The notes under the pieces were generated by a model. It searched no databases. It was given only the letters and a program-made list of their open reading frames with translations, and was not told the origin of the DNA. From positions 1 to 29,972 of the forward strand of contig JAQIWT010000178.1 of the NCBI GenBank assembly GCA_034696485.1: a stretch of DNA of 29,972 bases, given 5' to 3'. The position numbers were made by a program, and so were the translations under genes. The DNA is from Isohypsibius dastychi. Its lineage: Eukaryota; Tardigrada; Eutardigrada; Parachela; Isohypsibiidae. Shown piece by piece: positions 1 to 10,454 of the stretch. Position 1 is the first letter of the stretch. Every line of letters starts with the position of its first letter.

Positions 1-1219
1 CAAAGCACTTATTTTTCGGTTTTCCACATAAACGCCATGGAAAAAATAATAAATTAGTTTATGTATGCTAGAATGATGATGATTCTACGCAAAGCGAAAT
101 GGCTTTCATTTCCTTTGGAAGTGACCCGTAGGTATTTCTACGTGCTGCGCAGAGCGCCGAATGTCGGCAGATCCGCGATGAAACACAGCGGGACATCGAT
201 TCAGTAATTGTTCCTTCCTTATTCTGACGCAAGACGATTTCAAGGACCTGCCAAAAGCAGTACAATCCCTGGAAATATGCGCTTTCACATGAGTCGGGCC
301 GCTTTTGGATGTCGTTAGTTTGACTGGATTTGGAATTTGGTTTTTGCACAGCTTCACGGTAAGAAAAGTTTCCTTTGGTCCAGTTGCATGCAATGGTTGC
401 ATTATATTATTTTTCTAATTGTCAGAGATTATTTTAATTTGAAACAGATGAACAGGTGTGTCAAATGCGGATCAGCCGATGTTTGGTCTAAAGGTTAATC
501 TGGGCGGGTGGATTTAATACCAGGTTGAATGAGAGAATATTAAAGCCGCTTAAAATTAGTCTTTCTGGTAATGTTTGGGTTATATAGATCATTGTTTTCT
601 ACAGAATTGCATTTATCATCGACCGAAACAGAATCGGCTTTTTGTACTCGCTTCATGAGATAAAGTTAGCATGCAGTAGTTATTGATTGTTCTTACGATG
701 TCTGGGAATAATCGATAAAATTCAAGCTTTCACCCCAGTTGTTGCAAAGCGATAGGAGAAAGTTTTTTACGCACAATATCTTGATAAATGAGAACATGAT
801 TTATTAGTCTTATTTTATAAAGTTTGAATTCAGTTTGACTTTATTCTCAGGTTTTTACACTCATATCTCTAAAATCAAAATTTGGAAGCGCAAGATTTTC
901 GACAAATGTTTGTTTAGCCTGCTTAGAATTTACTGCCGTGGAGTACTTCGCAAAAACAATTCCATATCGTATCGAGCGTTATCAGCGTGGTTAATGATTT
1001 ATCAGCGCTCGGCTGCCGATTGACTTTATGTTCTATAGTGATTCCATTCACCATTTATTCGACTTATAGAACTCATTCTTTTGCAAACTTACATCTGTTT
1101 TATATTCGCTAAGACACGGATGGGACAAAGCAACGAGAGATGTCTTTCCGGGAAATTTGATCACATCATGTTACTACTGTATTGAGCCAACTACGCTGTT
1201 CATTTCTAGGCTTGAAACC
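1..1219. other. upstream region of the ORP gene, no gene recognised
   Basis: I see no convincing coding exon here. Short open frames exist on both strands but lack splice context or recognisable domains. A splice acceptor (TTCATTTCTAG, ending 1209) lies 10 nt before the ORP start codon, so a 5' UTR exon and the promoter of that gene are probably in this stretch. The exact 5' exon cannot be placed by eye. Confidence 0.4.
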
Positions 1220-4200
1220 ATGGAAAAATTACGAAGCATTTCCGCTTCGTTGTCCCAACACGATGACAGCTTCTTTCCAAGTGGGAAAATTATTTAATGC
1301 TCACTGAAATATTTGTAAGAAATCTCATATCAGGTGAACACACGACAGCTGAACCTGTAACCGGAAGTGCGGGGGATAGTGCTAGACGGGATAAATCTCG
1401 GGATGGATCATCCGGAGAAGGATACGAGCTGAGTAAACTCACTCGCAAGCCGACATACAAAGAGCAGAAGCGCATTTACAAAGAAGAGAAGAAACGCTTG
1501 ACGGATGAGATTTTACACTGTTTATCGGAATCGACTTTTCTCCTCGAATCCGGATGGCTGAAAGCACGAACGACAATCAAAACATGGACGAAAATATGGT
1601 GTGAACTGAAACCAGCTGGTCTGATCCTATATCGCACAGAAAAAGTCAATGAGGTTGGTTTTGCTGTCGCCGAAAAAATCAGAGATCGCTGAAAAATTTA
1701 TTCCAGACAAGTTCCTGGACTGGAACAATCCTGTTAAATGTGTGTCGAATTATCGAGCGTCCCAGCAAAAAAGAAGGTTTTTGTTTCAAAATCTACCATC
1801 CGCTTGATCAAAGTATTTGGACAAGCAAGGGTCCGCATGGTGAAGTGCTGAAAGGATTCGGAGTTCCACTTCCGGTTGACCATGTAATTTTCCGAGCGCC
1901 CAATGAAGCAAAAGGTCAGAGGATATTTGACATTATTAAAGCAAGTTTCTGGAGGTTGTATATGTTGCAGGGCGTGAATGGCTATCAAGCATTGATCTCG
2001 TCGTGAAACATTCCCCAGATTACTTTACTCAAAGTGGAGCGAAAGAAGGTCTTCGGCGCACTGCGTCAACGGGCCCGGATGGAAGGTACCTGGATCGAAC
2101 ACTTTCCGAGACCGGATCCATTCAACCGGAAACGATCACACCTCGCTCGGCTGATCATTCCTCGCATCCGGATGGACCAGCTCTTGATGAAACTGATTCC
2201 CAAGAAGGTGCGAGCGATACCCCCTATGTTACTTTGGTAACGACTGAGTTCGAAGTGTTATGGTTATTTCGAAAATGGCGCTTCTGTGTTTTCTTAACAA
2301 CTTTAGTGAAGAAGCTTCAGTACGGTTTTTTGTTTTTATTAGAAGAAGATGATGAGGAGGATGATAACCTGAGCCAAAATGGTCGGCTCCATAAGGTAGC
2401 AAAGCGTATGGAAGGGGAGGGCAATCCCGGAGAAGCTGTTACTGAGACGCCTTATAATCTTGATCCTCAGGAAGAACTTGGCGAAGTGAGATTGATTTTG
2501 TTGTATTATATCACTGATAAAGTTGTTCTGTGCTGAATCTAGTATGGCGGACTGGAAACTAAGCTGCCGGATGAAGAGCGCAGTCTTTTTTGGCATCTTC
2601 TACTTCAAGTAAGTTATATTTTCATTTCGTCTTGATTGCCACCATTGTAGCCCGGCATTAAAATTCCAGGTCCGACCAGGAATGGATTTGTCGAAGGTTG
2701 TCCTCCCGACTTTCATTCTGGATCCACGATCTTTTTTGGATAAGCTGTCAGATTATTATTATCATGCTGATCTCATTGCGAAGTACGTCACTAGATAAGC
2801 TGTGCACCTCAAGGAACAGATCAGTCAGTATTGCCACTATTGCAGAGCATCGCTTTATGAAAGTCCGTTTGAGCGGATGAAAGCAATCGTCGTTTGGTAT
2901 TTCTCAGGATTTTACAAAAAACCCAAGGTAATTCCAGTTCACTGAGCCGGATCACATAGTATGTATCTATGCACTTTTTCAAACAGGGTGTCAAAAAACC
3001 GTACAATCCCATTCTTGGGGAAGTGTTCCGATGTTGCTGGGAACACCCTGGAACAAACCCTTCAAGAACATTCTATATTGCGGAACAAGTATGCTATAGC
3101 TTTGGCGTACACTAAAAAGTTCTTAGAATATGGTGACCTTTAGGTTTCCCATCATCCTCCCATCACCGCTTTTCATGTGTCAAATCGTAGAGCGGGTTTT
3201 GTTGTTAGCGGATCAGTCCTGGCAAAATCGAAATTCAAGGGTGAGGTACTTCATGTGAAACTTCTAATGATCCAACTCCATATTTATTCGGCATTTATTA
3301 GGTAACTCCATTCAGGCTCTATTGGAAGGTCAAGCAAAAGTGAAGCTACTTTCTCGGGGAGAAGAGTAAGTTATTAAAAATACGTTGATAATTCGGTGAC
3401 CTTTAGGACTTCCTTCATTAGGTATATTGTCACAATGCCTCATGTGGTCTGCAAAGGAATGATCTATGGGAAACTGGCAATGGATCTTGGAGGAAAGGTT
3501 TCCATAAACTGTCCCACCACCGGATATGTTGCTGAAATGAACTTTTCCGTCTGGTTAACGCGCACCATTAATCCTGTGGAAGGGAAGATCCGACTTGGTG
3601 GGGAAACAATGGCAACACTTTATGGCAGCTGGGATGGCGAGATCTTTATGAAGGATGTTCAAACAAAAGTACAATGTTATCAGTTGATCAACTATGATAA
3701 AGTTGGGTTCAGCTGAAATATATTTTCAGGTCGAAGAAAGCTGTTGGACACCGGTGCCGGAAAAGCGGTTAAAAAGACTGACGGTCGAGCCGACTGAACA
3801 AGCTGAATTCGAATCGGAAAAGTACAGATATATTTCGGTTTTTCTGCTGAACTTTTTCGAATGTGTTTTATTTCTTTGTAGATTGTGGTCTCTGGTGACA
3901 GCTGCTCTTGGTGATGGAAATCAGGAAGAGGCAACTCGAGAGAAATCCTTCTTGGAAGATAGGCAGCGCAGGGAAGCTAAGGAACGTTTTGCTACCAAAG
4001 ATGTCTGGATACCGCGGTTATTCATCCAGGATGAACTTGGAGAATGGAGTTATAAATATTTCGAGTAAGACTTTCATGAATACGCAATAAAAAAAGTCAA
4101 CCAATATACTATGGCCACTGGTTTTGTTCACTGGTAGTTTTTTGGCTTCGTGACTGCTGATTATGAATTATAGCTACCATACGGCGAACAGGGAGTTTGA

Positions 4201-4745
4201 ACTTATACTTCCTTTTCAGTGTCCGACCTTGGGATCCGCTGCTTGACCAGAAACAGTTCGAGCATGAATTCGTCATTCAGACAAAAATGCTGCATGGCAC
4301 CAGTCTTGGTTCGACCGAAAGCCGACCATTCGATACCGATATTCGCGATAGCCGGCACACCTCTCTGAACAGACGACGGAAAGGTCACCATGAATCCGAC
4401 ACATCCAGTGCTGGCAGTCCCAGTCGTTCTAGACGTATGCTTCAAATGTTCAATCTTCCTTAACATTCTTAACTCTGACTGGTGACCTTTTTAGTTGCTG
4501 CCGCCAGTCGGTATTCCGGGAAGTCTGCATCGGAGATGTGGCCAATGGTACAAGCAATAAATACCCAACAGCAAGAGATAATTAAGGAGCTCGAAACAAT
4601 TCGTGCGACCTTACAAAAGCTGGTCTTTCAGAGCAATACCGAAGAGAAGCGAGTGGTAGCCATGTCTCGTAATGTTGAAGTGATGCTTCTGATTGGGATC
4701 TCAGTTTGTGTGATTTGTCTTTACAGCTTTGTTCTTCATTTGTGA
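1220..4745 (+). CDS. OSBPL8: oxysterol-binding protein-related protein, ORP5/ORP8 class (16 exons)
   Basis: Lipid-transfer protein expected at ER-plasma membrane contacts, where ORP5/8 exchange phosphatidylserine for PI4P. Exons: 1220-1280, 1334-1653, 1707-1914, 1971-about 2207, about 2343-2485, 2543-2608, 2670-2782, 2846-2927, 2987-3088, 3144-3240, 3302-3365, 3407-3668, 3730-3821, 3882-4064, 4220-4434, 4495-4745; about 831 residues (human ORP8 is 889). A basic helix ([13 protein letters not shown]) precedes a PH domain from about residue 92 ([20 protein letters not shown], later [13 protein letters not shown]). The OSBP domain carries [30 protein letters not shown] and the signature [12 protein letters not shown]. 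After [13 protein letters not shown] comes a coiled segment and a hydrophobic tail anchor ([21 protein letters not shown]), which defines the ORP5/8 class. The junction between exons 4 and 5 is ambiguous: 2207|2343 and 2236|2321 both keep frame. The start is the first in-frame ATG after the acceptor at 1209. It converges on the anosmin gene with 183 bp between stop codons. Confidence 0.93.
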
Positions 4746-4821
4746 TTTTTCTGTATTTATTTTTGTTGTCATTGTTCCTTGTTGTTTTTTTTGTGCGCCA
4801 TGGATGTACATATCTGATAAT

Positions 4822-4827
4822 TTTATT
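4822..4827 (-). promoter_or_regulatory. polyadenylation signal for the anosmin gene
   Basis: TTTATT on the plus strand is AATAAA on the minus strand. It lies about 100 nt beyond the anosmin stop codon, a usual distance. It also falls in the sequence just after the converging ORP gene, so the two 3' UTRs probably overlap. Confidence 0.4.
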
Positions 4828-4928
4828 TCTTGACTATGTACATAAATAGTTCGTTGATCGTTTTCAACGTGATTCAGAAAAACAAAAAATCGAACAGGAA
4901 GCAACGACGAACTGAAAGACGACTCGAA

Positions 4929-6742
4929 TTACTGCATCCTCAACAGAATCCAACAAAACACAAGTACCGCAGACAAAAAGGAACATTTTGACGAAACACT
5001 GTTCGATGTGTCTTGAATAAAAAGGCGCTCTGTCAATCGTTGATATTTCGGAGTATCGTGAGGTGGCACTGTGTGCCCAACTTTTGGCGTTATAAAATCA
5101 AGCTGAGCAATATCCCCAAAGCCGGCGGAGGAAACGGCCTGGATGTGAACCAAGTATTCAGTTTCTTCCTCTAGACTCGCAACACTGAACGACAGTTCGT
5201 CCTGAAAAAAACAAACTTGGGTGAACAGACGAAAATCCCATGTTGTGTGCAAAGAATTCATACCTCATCCAAAACTTTCATCACGTAATTGTTCCGATCC
5301 ATAACCAGAACAGAGTCTCCTTGTGTTACGGGCAGTTTTCGAGCATATAGTGCGCGGTAAGCAGTTATGGACTGGTCACTTTCGCTAGGTGGCTCCCACG
5401 TACAAGTGGCGCTGATTTCTGCATTTTGCACCAGGAATATGCAAGATAAGTTTTGTGGAGCAGAGGGTATTCTGGGTGCTAAATAAAAAAGATTCCAGAT
5501 ACAGATAACGCGTCATTTTTATTAAATGGTTGTTAAAAAAATTACCTAAATTAGGGCAGTTTGGGAATATGCTCCCAACAACGCTGACATTTTGACAAAC
5601 CGGAGTGACAAAATGCCGAATTGCTTTTAGTTTTTCTGTTTGGGAAAAGACAGGAGATCCGATGTTTGCGCCACCGGAATCACGTTGATAAATTGCAACC
5701 GCATAACGGCAATTGAAGTTCAAGTCATGAATAACGGCATTGTTGAGGCTAGTGGCCATCACTAACGGCTTGATCAAAATATGTTCTTTGGCATTCTTTC
5801 TTTCTCGACCCAAGCAGACTTTTGGATACCAACGCAAAATAAAGATTGTTCCCGAATCTTTGGTCTTTTCATCCAGGTTATTCCAGCTAAGATTCGCTTT
5901 GACCAGGCCGTTTTGAAAGAACACTTTGTGAATGGTGACATTTGATTCCGATGAGTTTGCATCAGGGACGGGTCGAGGCATATCTACAAAAAAAAATTAT
6001 TTTCACCACGAAAAAGTAACAAATCCCATCAAATTTAATTTGTTTTTCAAATATCAATATTCCAGTTCGAAATTATGCTGCATTTGCATGGTGAGAATTC
6101 CAAATATTGAGGATTGATATTCACCTGCTTGTATATCGGCAGACGATTTCCGGGACGGTGTTCTAGCCACCATTGGTATTTTAGCGCTGCGGACTTTTCG
6201 GTCATCAATCCATCGAAATGCCTGAACGTCGATGAAAACTTGGACGTTGGTCAGCAAGTGTTCTATTGTGTACGACGTGAGATCCTATATTAAAGAGATA
6301 AAAATTGATCATCCACAGGTCAAGTCAACACGACCTGGACCTGATGATATCTCTTCAGACAAGACAGACACATCACAATTGTTTACATTGATTGATTCAA
6401 GATTTTCCGAATAATGTGCTAATATATCGTATCGTGAAAGGGAATGGGTGTTGATGAATCAGAAAAACGGGTCTTTTGTCTTTCTTAAGGAATATTTGCT
6501 TAACTGATCACTTCATCACTTACCCCATTAATAGTCTTCCGGAACTCCTCTTTAGGGTTCAAATGATCGTGCCAAGTGATCCGATATCGATCAACCGGAG
6601 CCGCATCTTCTTGACCCGGGGTGCTCAAAGAAATCGGTGATTGCCAGGAAATTTGTAAATAAGCCCTTCCGTCTGGATCTATCCCTGAATTGACCAAGGT
6701 CAGATTACGTGGCGGAGAAATGGTTGCCGGAAGTGTGGATGT
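4929..6742 (-). CDS. ANOS1: anosmin / KAL1 homologue, C-terminal part (fibronectin III domains)
   Basis: Extracellular-matrix or cell-surface protein of the anosmin-1 family, which acts with heparan sulfate and FGF signalling in neurite branching and epithelial morphogenesis. Exons in transcript order: 6524-6742, 6125-6284, 5546-5983, 5264-5478, 4929-5201, giving 434 residues. All junctions keep frame. The first two exons match human fibronectin domain 2 (SPPRNLTLVNS, DRYRITWHDHL, then FIDVQAFRWIDDRKVRSAK). The third matches domain 3 (VFFQNGLVKANLSWNN, FILRWYPKVC, NFNCRYAVAIY). The fourth and fifth form another domain (PRIPSAPQNLSCIFLVQ, ATCTWEPPSESDQSITAYRA, TEYLVHIQAVSSAGFGDIA). The protein ends in a hydrophobic stretch (FLSAVLVFCWILLRMQ) that could be a GPI or membrane anchor, unlike human anosmin. 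An acceptor (TTTTACAG) lies just before 6742, so exons upstream are required, but the WAP and Cys-rich region could not be found. Confidence 0.85.
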
Positions 6743-9700
6743 CTGTAAAAGCAAATATTATGATCCTTTGCGGATAACACGGCATAACTTTGGTTGACCA
6801 CCATCAACGCCGGCTCTGCAGTCAGAAGCAAAAACAGAATGACGTTGAACAGAGAAGTTGGTTTTCAAAAGCTAAATCAGTGTTGACATTTAATAATATT
6901 CCCATTCCCAGTAAGATATCTTACTGCCATGCCACCAGTTTAATTCGAACCTGTTTCGTAGACATTTTCTATTTAAGAACTAATTGAGTCATGAATTCTG
7001 GATGTCGTCTAATTTGTTGTGGCAGGCACTTAAGAATTTCAAGACATCGCAAGATCCTTGAGATTCCAAGATTAGCGCTCGATCATATCACTAGCTTTCT
7101 TTATCCACATTTACCACACCGAGAATTCGAACCAAGACATTTGCCAGATGCTATTCTTCCCATTTCAACAATTTAAATAAGTTCGAATTTTCTAATCTAT
7201 CGAAAAAAATTTATGGAGTTAAAAAATCCTTAAATTTGGAGAAATGTAAAATATTTCTTTGAATTCCGACAGTTTGACCCACATATCCGGCGTGTGATTA
7301 TTGCGCATTTTGTTGTGATGGCATCCAGTCTGAAATTTATGTATGAAAATGGGAATTCCATCAGTTATGCCCACGCAAGCATTTCTAATAAACATATTTT
7401 GAACGTTTGGAGCAGTTGGATACACATGCTAATTATGGGCCAAACTGGTCTTTTCTCTCCATATCCAAGCACTGCTTTACCCATTGACATTATAATTTTG
7501 GCAATATTATTCTGATTAGCCTCTTCAATACAAAGTGTCCAAAAGGGAAAAAGACTTCCTGATTGGCAAAGCGTGGGAGTCATAATCCGTAATATATCGA
7601 CCATCGATGAGGCAAGACATAAATTATGGTGGGATGACTGTGGAGCATTATGCGGAGAACGAGATTAACTCAATTTCACGCTCAAGTGTTCTCGATATTG
7701 CACAGAATTTATCGGTATTCAGGCGCCATTTCTTGCCTTTATCCAACAGCGTCAAATTAAACGTATGCAAACGAAGCAATCGGTCTCCGACAACTTATTC
7801 TTTACAAGGAAACCAACCAATTATAACCTAAATAAAGTTGAATCAAAAACGAAAATACTTCCGAAATGAAATGAAATAATAAGATACAATAATATAGAAA
7901 TAGATATATAGTATATAAATATACACATAAGTATTCATAAGATATATATTATATCGAAATAATATGATATAATATAAGCAGATAATAATATATGAAATCT
8001 CACCTTAAATCTATCATAACGAATTTCGGAAGCTATTTGATACAACCTCTTGCTTTGCTTACGTTTAGCTACTTATGTTTCTGCGACACGTTATTCACCA
8101 TCAGAAATGCGAAATAGTTTAAAAGATTCGAACAATTAAACTCCATGCAGCAATTTGAATTGTAACTCTTTTTTCCGTGACAAAGACCGTCATTGAAAAA
8201 TAATATCTTTCGCGTGCAAATACTGTGCTAAATCAGTTCACACATGTGAAGGATAAAACGGCTTGAATTCATCCGGTCAGTCAAGACCATGACGCAATCG
8301 TAGCCCGGTCGATCTCCAATATCGCTCACCAGTTTAGTTTTGATTTGTCTCGACTAAACATGTCAATTCGATCGTTTCTGCTTGAATGCTTTTAGCGCCA
8401 TATCAATAGATATGATCCAACCATTACGGCGATATTCGGAAATTTCATTAGCATTTTTAATCATATCATCCGCATTTTCTGTAAAAACAAAGACGGCAAG
8501 TGACAAATGCAATTTCATCCAGCTATAGATAACCTTTTTCGACTATTAAAAAGCGACCATCTTGAACCCTTCAAGTACATTTTACGATATGCATATGGAA
8601 ACGATAAAAAGGTGACAAGGATGGTCGGTGCTCATGAAGCGCAAATGTAAACAAGCACTTGTCGCAACAAAAGACTTCCTTTCGCTCTTTGCGCCTATTG
8701 AAATTTATGATCCTCAAAGACGCAGAAACCGAAGAAACTCAACTAGAAAGACTCGGCGGAATGATTACTTTATAACCATCTTGTAGCCAGAATGTTCGCT
8801 CTGGCCACGGAAGTCAATAAATAAACACATGGATATTTGTCCAACTGACCACGGTCCGGTATTGGAAAGTGTGTAATCTCACTTTCGTGAGCCAATGAAT
8901 GAAAAGGTAGCCAGATGGAGGGTACAGCTGGCCATCCAATTTAAACCAAACCCGAATAAATGCACGGCACGGCCCAATACGCTACATATCATTTTTGTCA
9001 AGGAACAAATTTAATTGCGTTGGGCTCAAAGAATAATGGCTACAGTGTGCGGAGGAGGCATGTGTAATCAAACCAGAACGTGATCTATTGCCCCATGTCC
9101 GAGTGGCATACGATGACCTTTGGTCAGTTCGCCATGCGGTCCACTCGAACAAATTCCATGCTCTTGAACGAAAACAGAACTCGGCACCATTTCCGCTAAA
9201 GAAAAACATTAGGATATTTAAAATCACTTAGTTTTAGACAAATTAAAAAACGATGACTCTCAGGCTGTGTGAAGGATAAGGACATTTTTGGGTAGAAAAA
9301 TGGTATTTTGATGAGTTTTGTTGAGAGGTGTCCAAATCAGTTTTTCTCATCATCCACATTTCTCTCTTGGGAAAATAGCTGGCCAACCATCTCATCGCTC
9401 AGCGATGCAAAGAATGCAATATTTCGGTAGAAGGCGACAAAATATTTGTCTGAGGCAAATCTTACATGTATCCATTGACACATCAGCTCATGACATAAAC
9501 ACTTGACTTTCTTCGCGGTCTAAACTGTTCAATACTTGAATATTTTCGTTTCAAGCAAATCTAAATTGAACGACCTGTCTTATGCATCGGAACAACTTTC
9601 GACCCTGTTTGTCAGTCAACTACACAGATTTCTTCTAAAAAGTGCCATTTCTTGAGAAATTCAAAATACAGCGAACAACTTTAAAACGAAACTTTGAAAT

Positions 9701-9817
9701 TTTTCTCTAACCACAGGAAACAAAAACACAATCAGCCACTTGCGGTTCACGCAGTATTTTCAGTTTTACATTAAAAAGTGTTTAACCAACGACGAAAAAA
9801 CAAGTGTGTCTTCTCAC
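6743..9817. other. long AT-rich stretch without a recognisable gene
   Basis: About 3 kb between the first visible anosmin exon and a possible signal-peptide exon. It could be introns of the anosmin gene. No exon with the Cys spacing of a WAP or anosmin Cys-rich domain was seen on the minus strand, and no domain on the plus strand. The open frames at 7219-7604 (-), 7294-7831 (+) and 8982-9227 (-) have no family resemblance and contain AT-rich residue runs. 7855-8000 is nearly pure A/T. Confidence 0.4.
7855..8000. repeat. A/T-rich low-complexity tract
   Basis: Run of alternating TA, ATA and AATA units with only scattered G or C. It has no open frame and no unit longer than a few bases, so it is simple sequence rather than a tandem array. 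Confidence 0.7.
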
Positions 9818-9976
9818 CTGTGAGACGGTCGCTTCTCCCGCTGGCCTAAACCTCAGAAATGAGTTTGCGTATCTTGAGGCTTCATTCGCTGCGATCGGCG
9901 CTCCAGGTTTCGTTTCCGTAGCCATCACATACATCCGGTGTCCAAGAAACGTCAGCATCAATATAAATAGCTCCAT
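9818..9976 (-). CDS. possible first coding exon with signal peptide
   Basis: Reading from the ATG at 9976, 53 residues start MELFILMLTFLGHRMYVMA, a plausible short signal peptide, then a hydrophilic stretch with NSFLRFRPAGEATVSQ. The exon ends at a strong donor, CAG followed by GTGAGA. It could be the first exon of the anosmin gene, which needs a secreted N-terminus and lies downstream on the same strand, or a small secreted peptide. I could not find a frame-compatible next exon: the acceptor near 9211 (TTCTTTAG) gives a frame that stops quickly in the required phase. Treat this as a candidate only. Confidence 0.3.
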
Positions 9977-10454
9977 TACAGCAACGTCTGCAAAGTCGGG
10001 AACCAAGAAATTCAGAATTGAGAAACAGTTAATAACTGAAGAAACAAAACGAACGCCGTTTCTGTCGTTCTATCCAAAAGAATCATCGTCGAGCAAAAGA
10101 AAAGTTGTCAGGGCGTAACCGGCCTGGTCAGCCCAATTAGGCGGTTGAGCCGGAGCCGGCCATACGCAATTCACCACTGCCTCGAGTGGTCAGCTCGTTC
10201 AAATCAACTGCTATGTGAATTGTAAGAAACACGAGAAATCCACTGAAACCACCTTTGCCAACAAAGTTTATTTATCTGGAAATTTATAAACATACAAAAT
10301 AAAAAAACATCTGCAACTTGAATTTGCAGCAACAGATCTGTTTTTAAAGAATGAATACTAACTCTCGGCAGTTCCACCGTTTAGGAAATTTAAACCATCA
10401 AAATCTAACTTCACCAAAGACAGTTCGTCGAGATTCAACAATAAAGGAACGTTT
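9977..10454. other. intergenic, no gene recognised
   Basis: Contains the likely promoter of the 9976 exon on the minus strand and the 3' UTR of the gene ending at 10455. A GC-rich patch at about 10116-10165 (CCGGCC, GCCGGAGCCGG) stands out from the surrounding AT-rich sequence, but I see no coding or structural explanation for it. Confidence 0.35.
10267..10272 (-). promoter_or_regulatory. polyadenylation signal for the 12-exon orphan gene
   Basis: TTTATT on the plus strand, i.e. AATAAA on the minus strand, about 185 nt after the stop codon at 10455. No closer canonical hexamer was seen. Confidence 0.45.

Noticed and set aside
5016-5021. AATAAA as the ORP polyadenylation signal
   Set aside because: It lies inside the last anosmin exon on the other strand, 270 nt past the stop; possible, but not distinguishable from chance.
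7060-7160. tRNA-like B-box (GGTTCGAATTC) on the minus strand
   Set aside because: No acceptor stem, the A-box spacing is wrong and no anticodon arm folds; not supportable as a tRNA.
8982-9227. 81-residue minus-strand frame with Trp- and Arg-rich composition
   Set aside because: The acceptor before it gives an early stop in the phase required by the 9976 exon, and no domain is recognisable.
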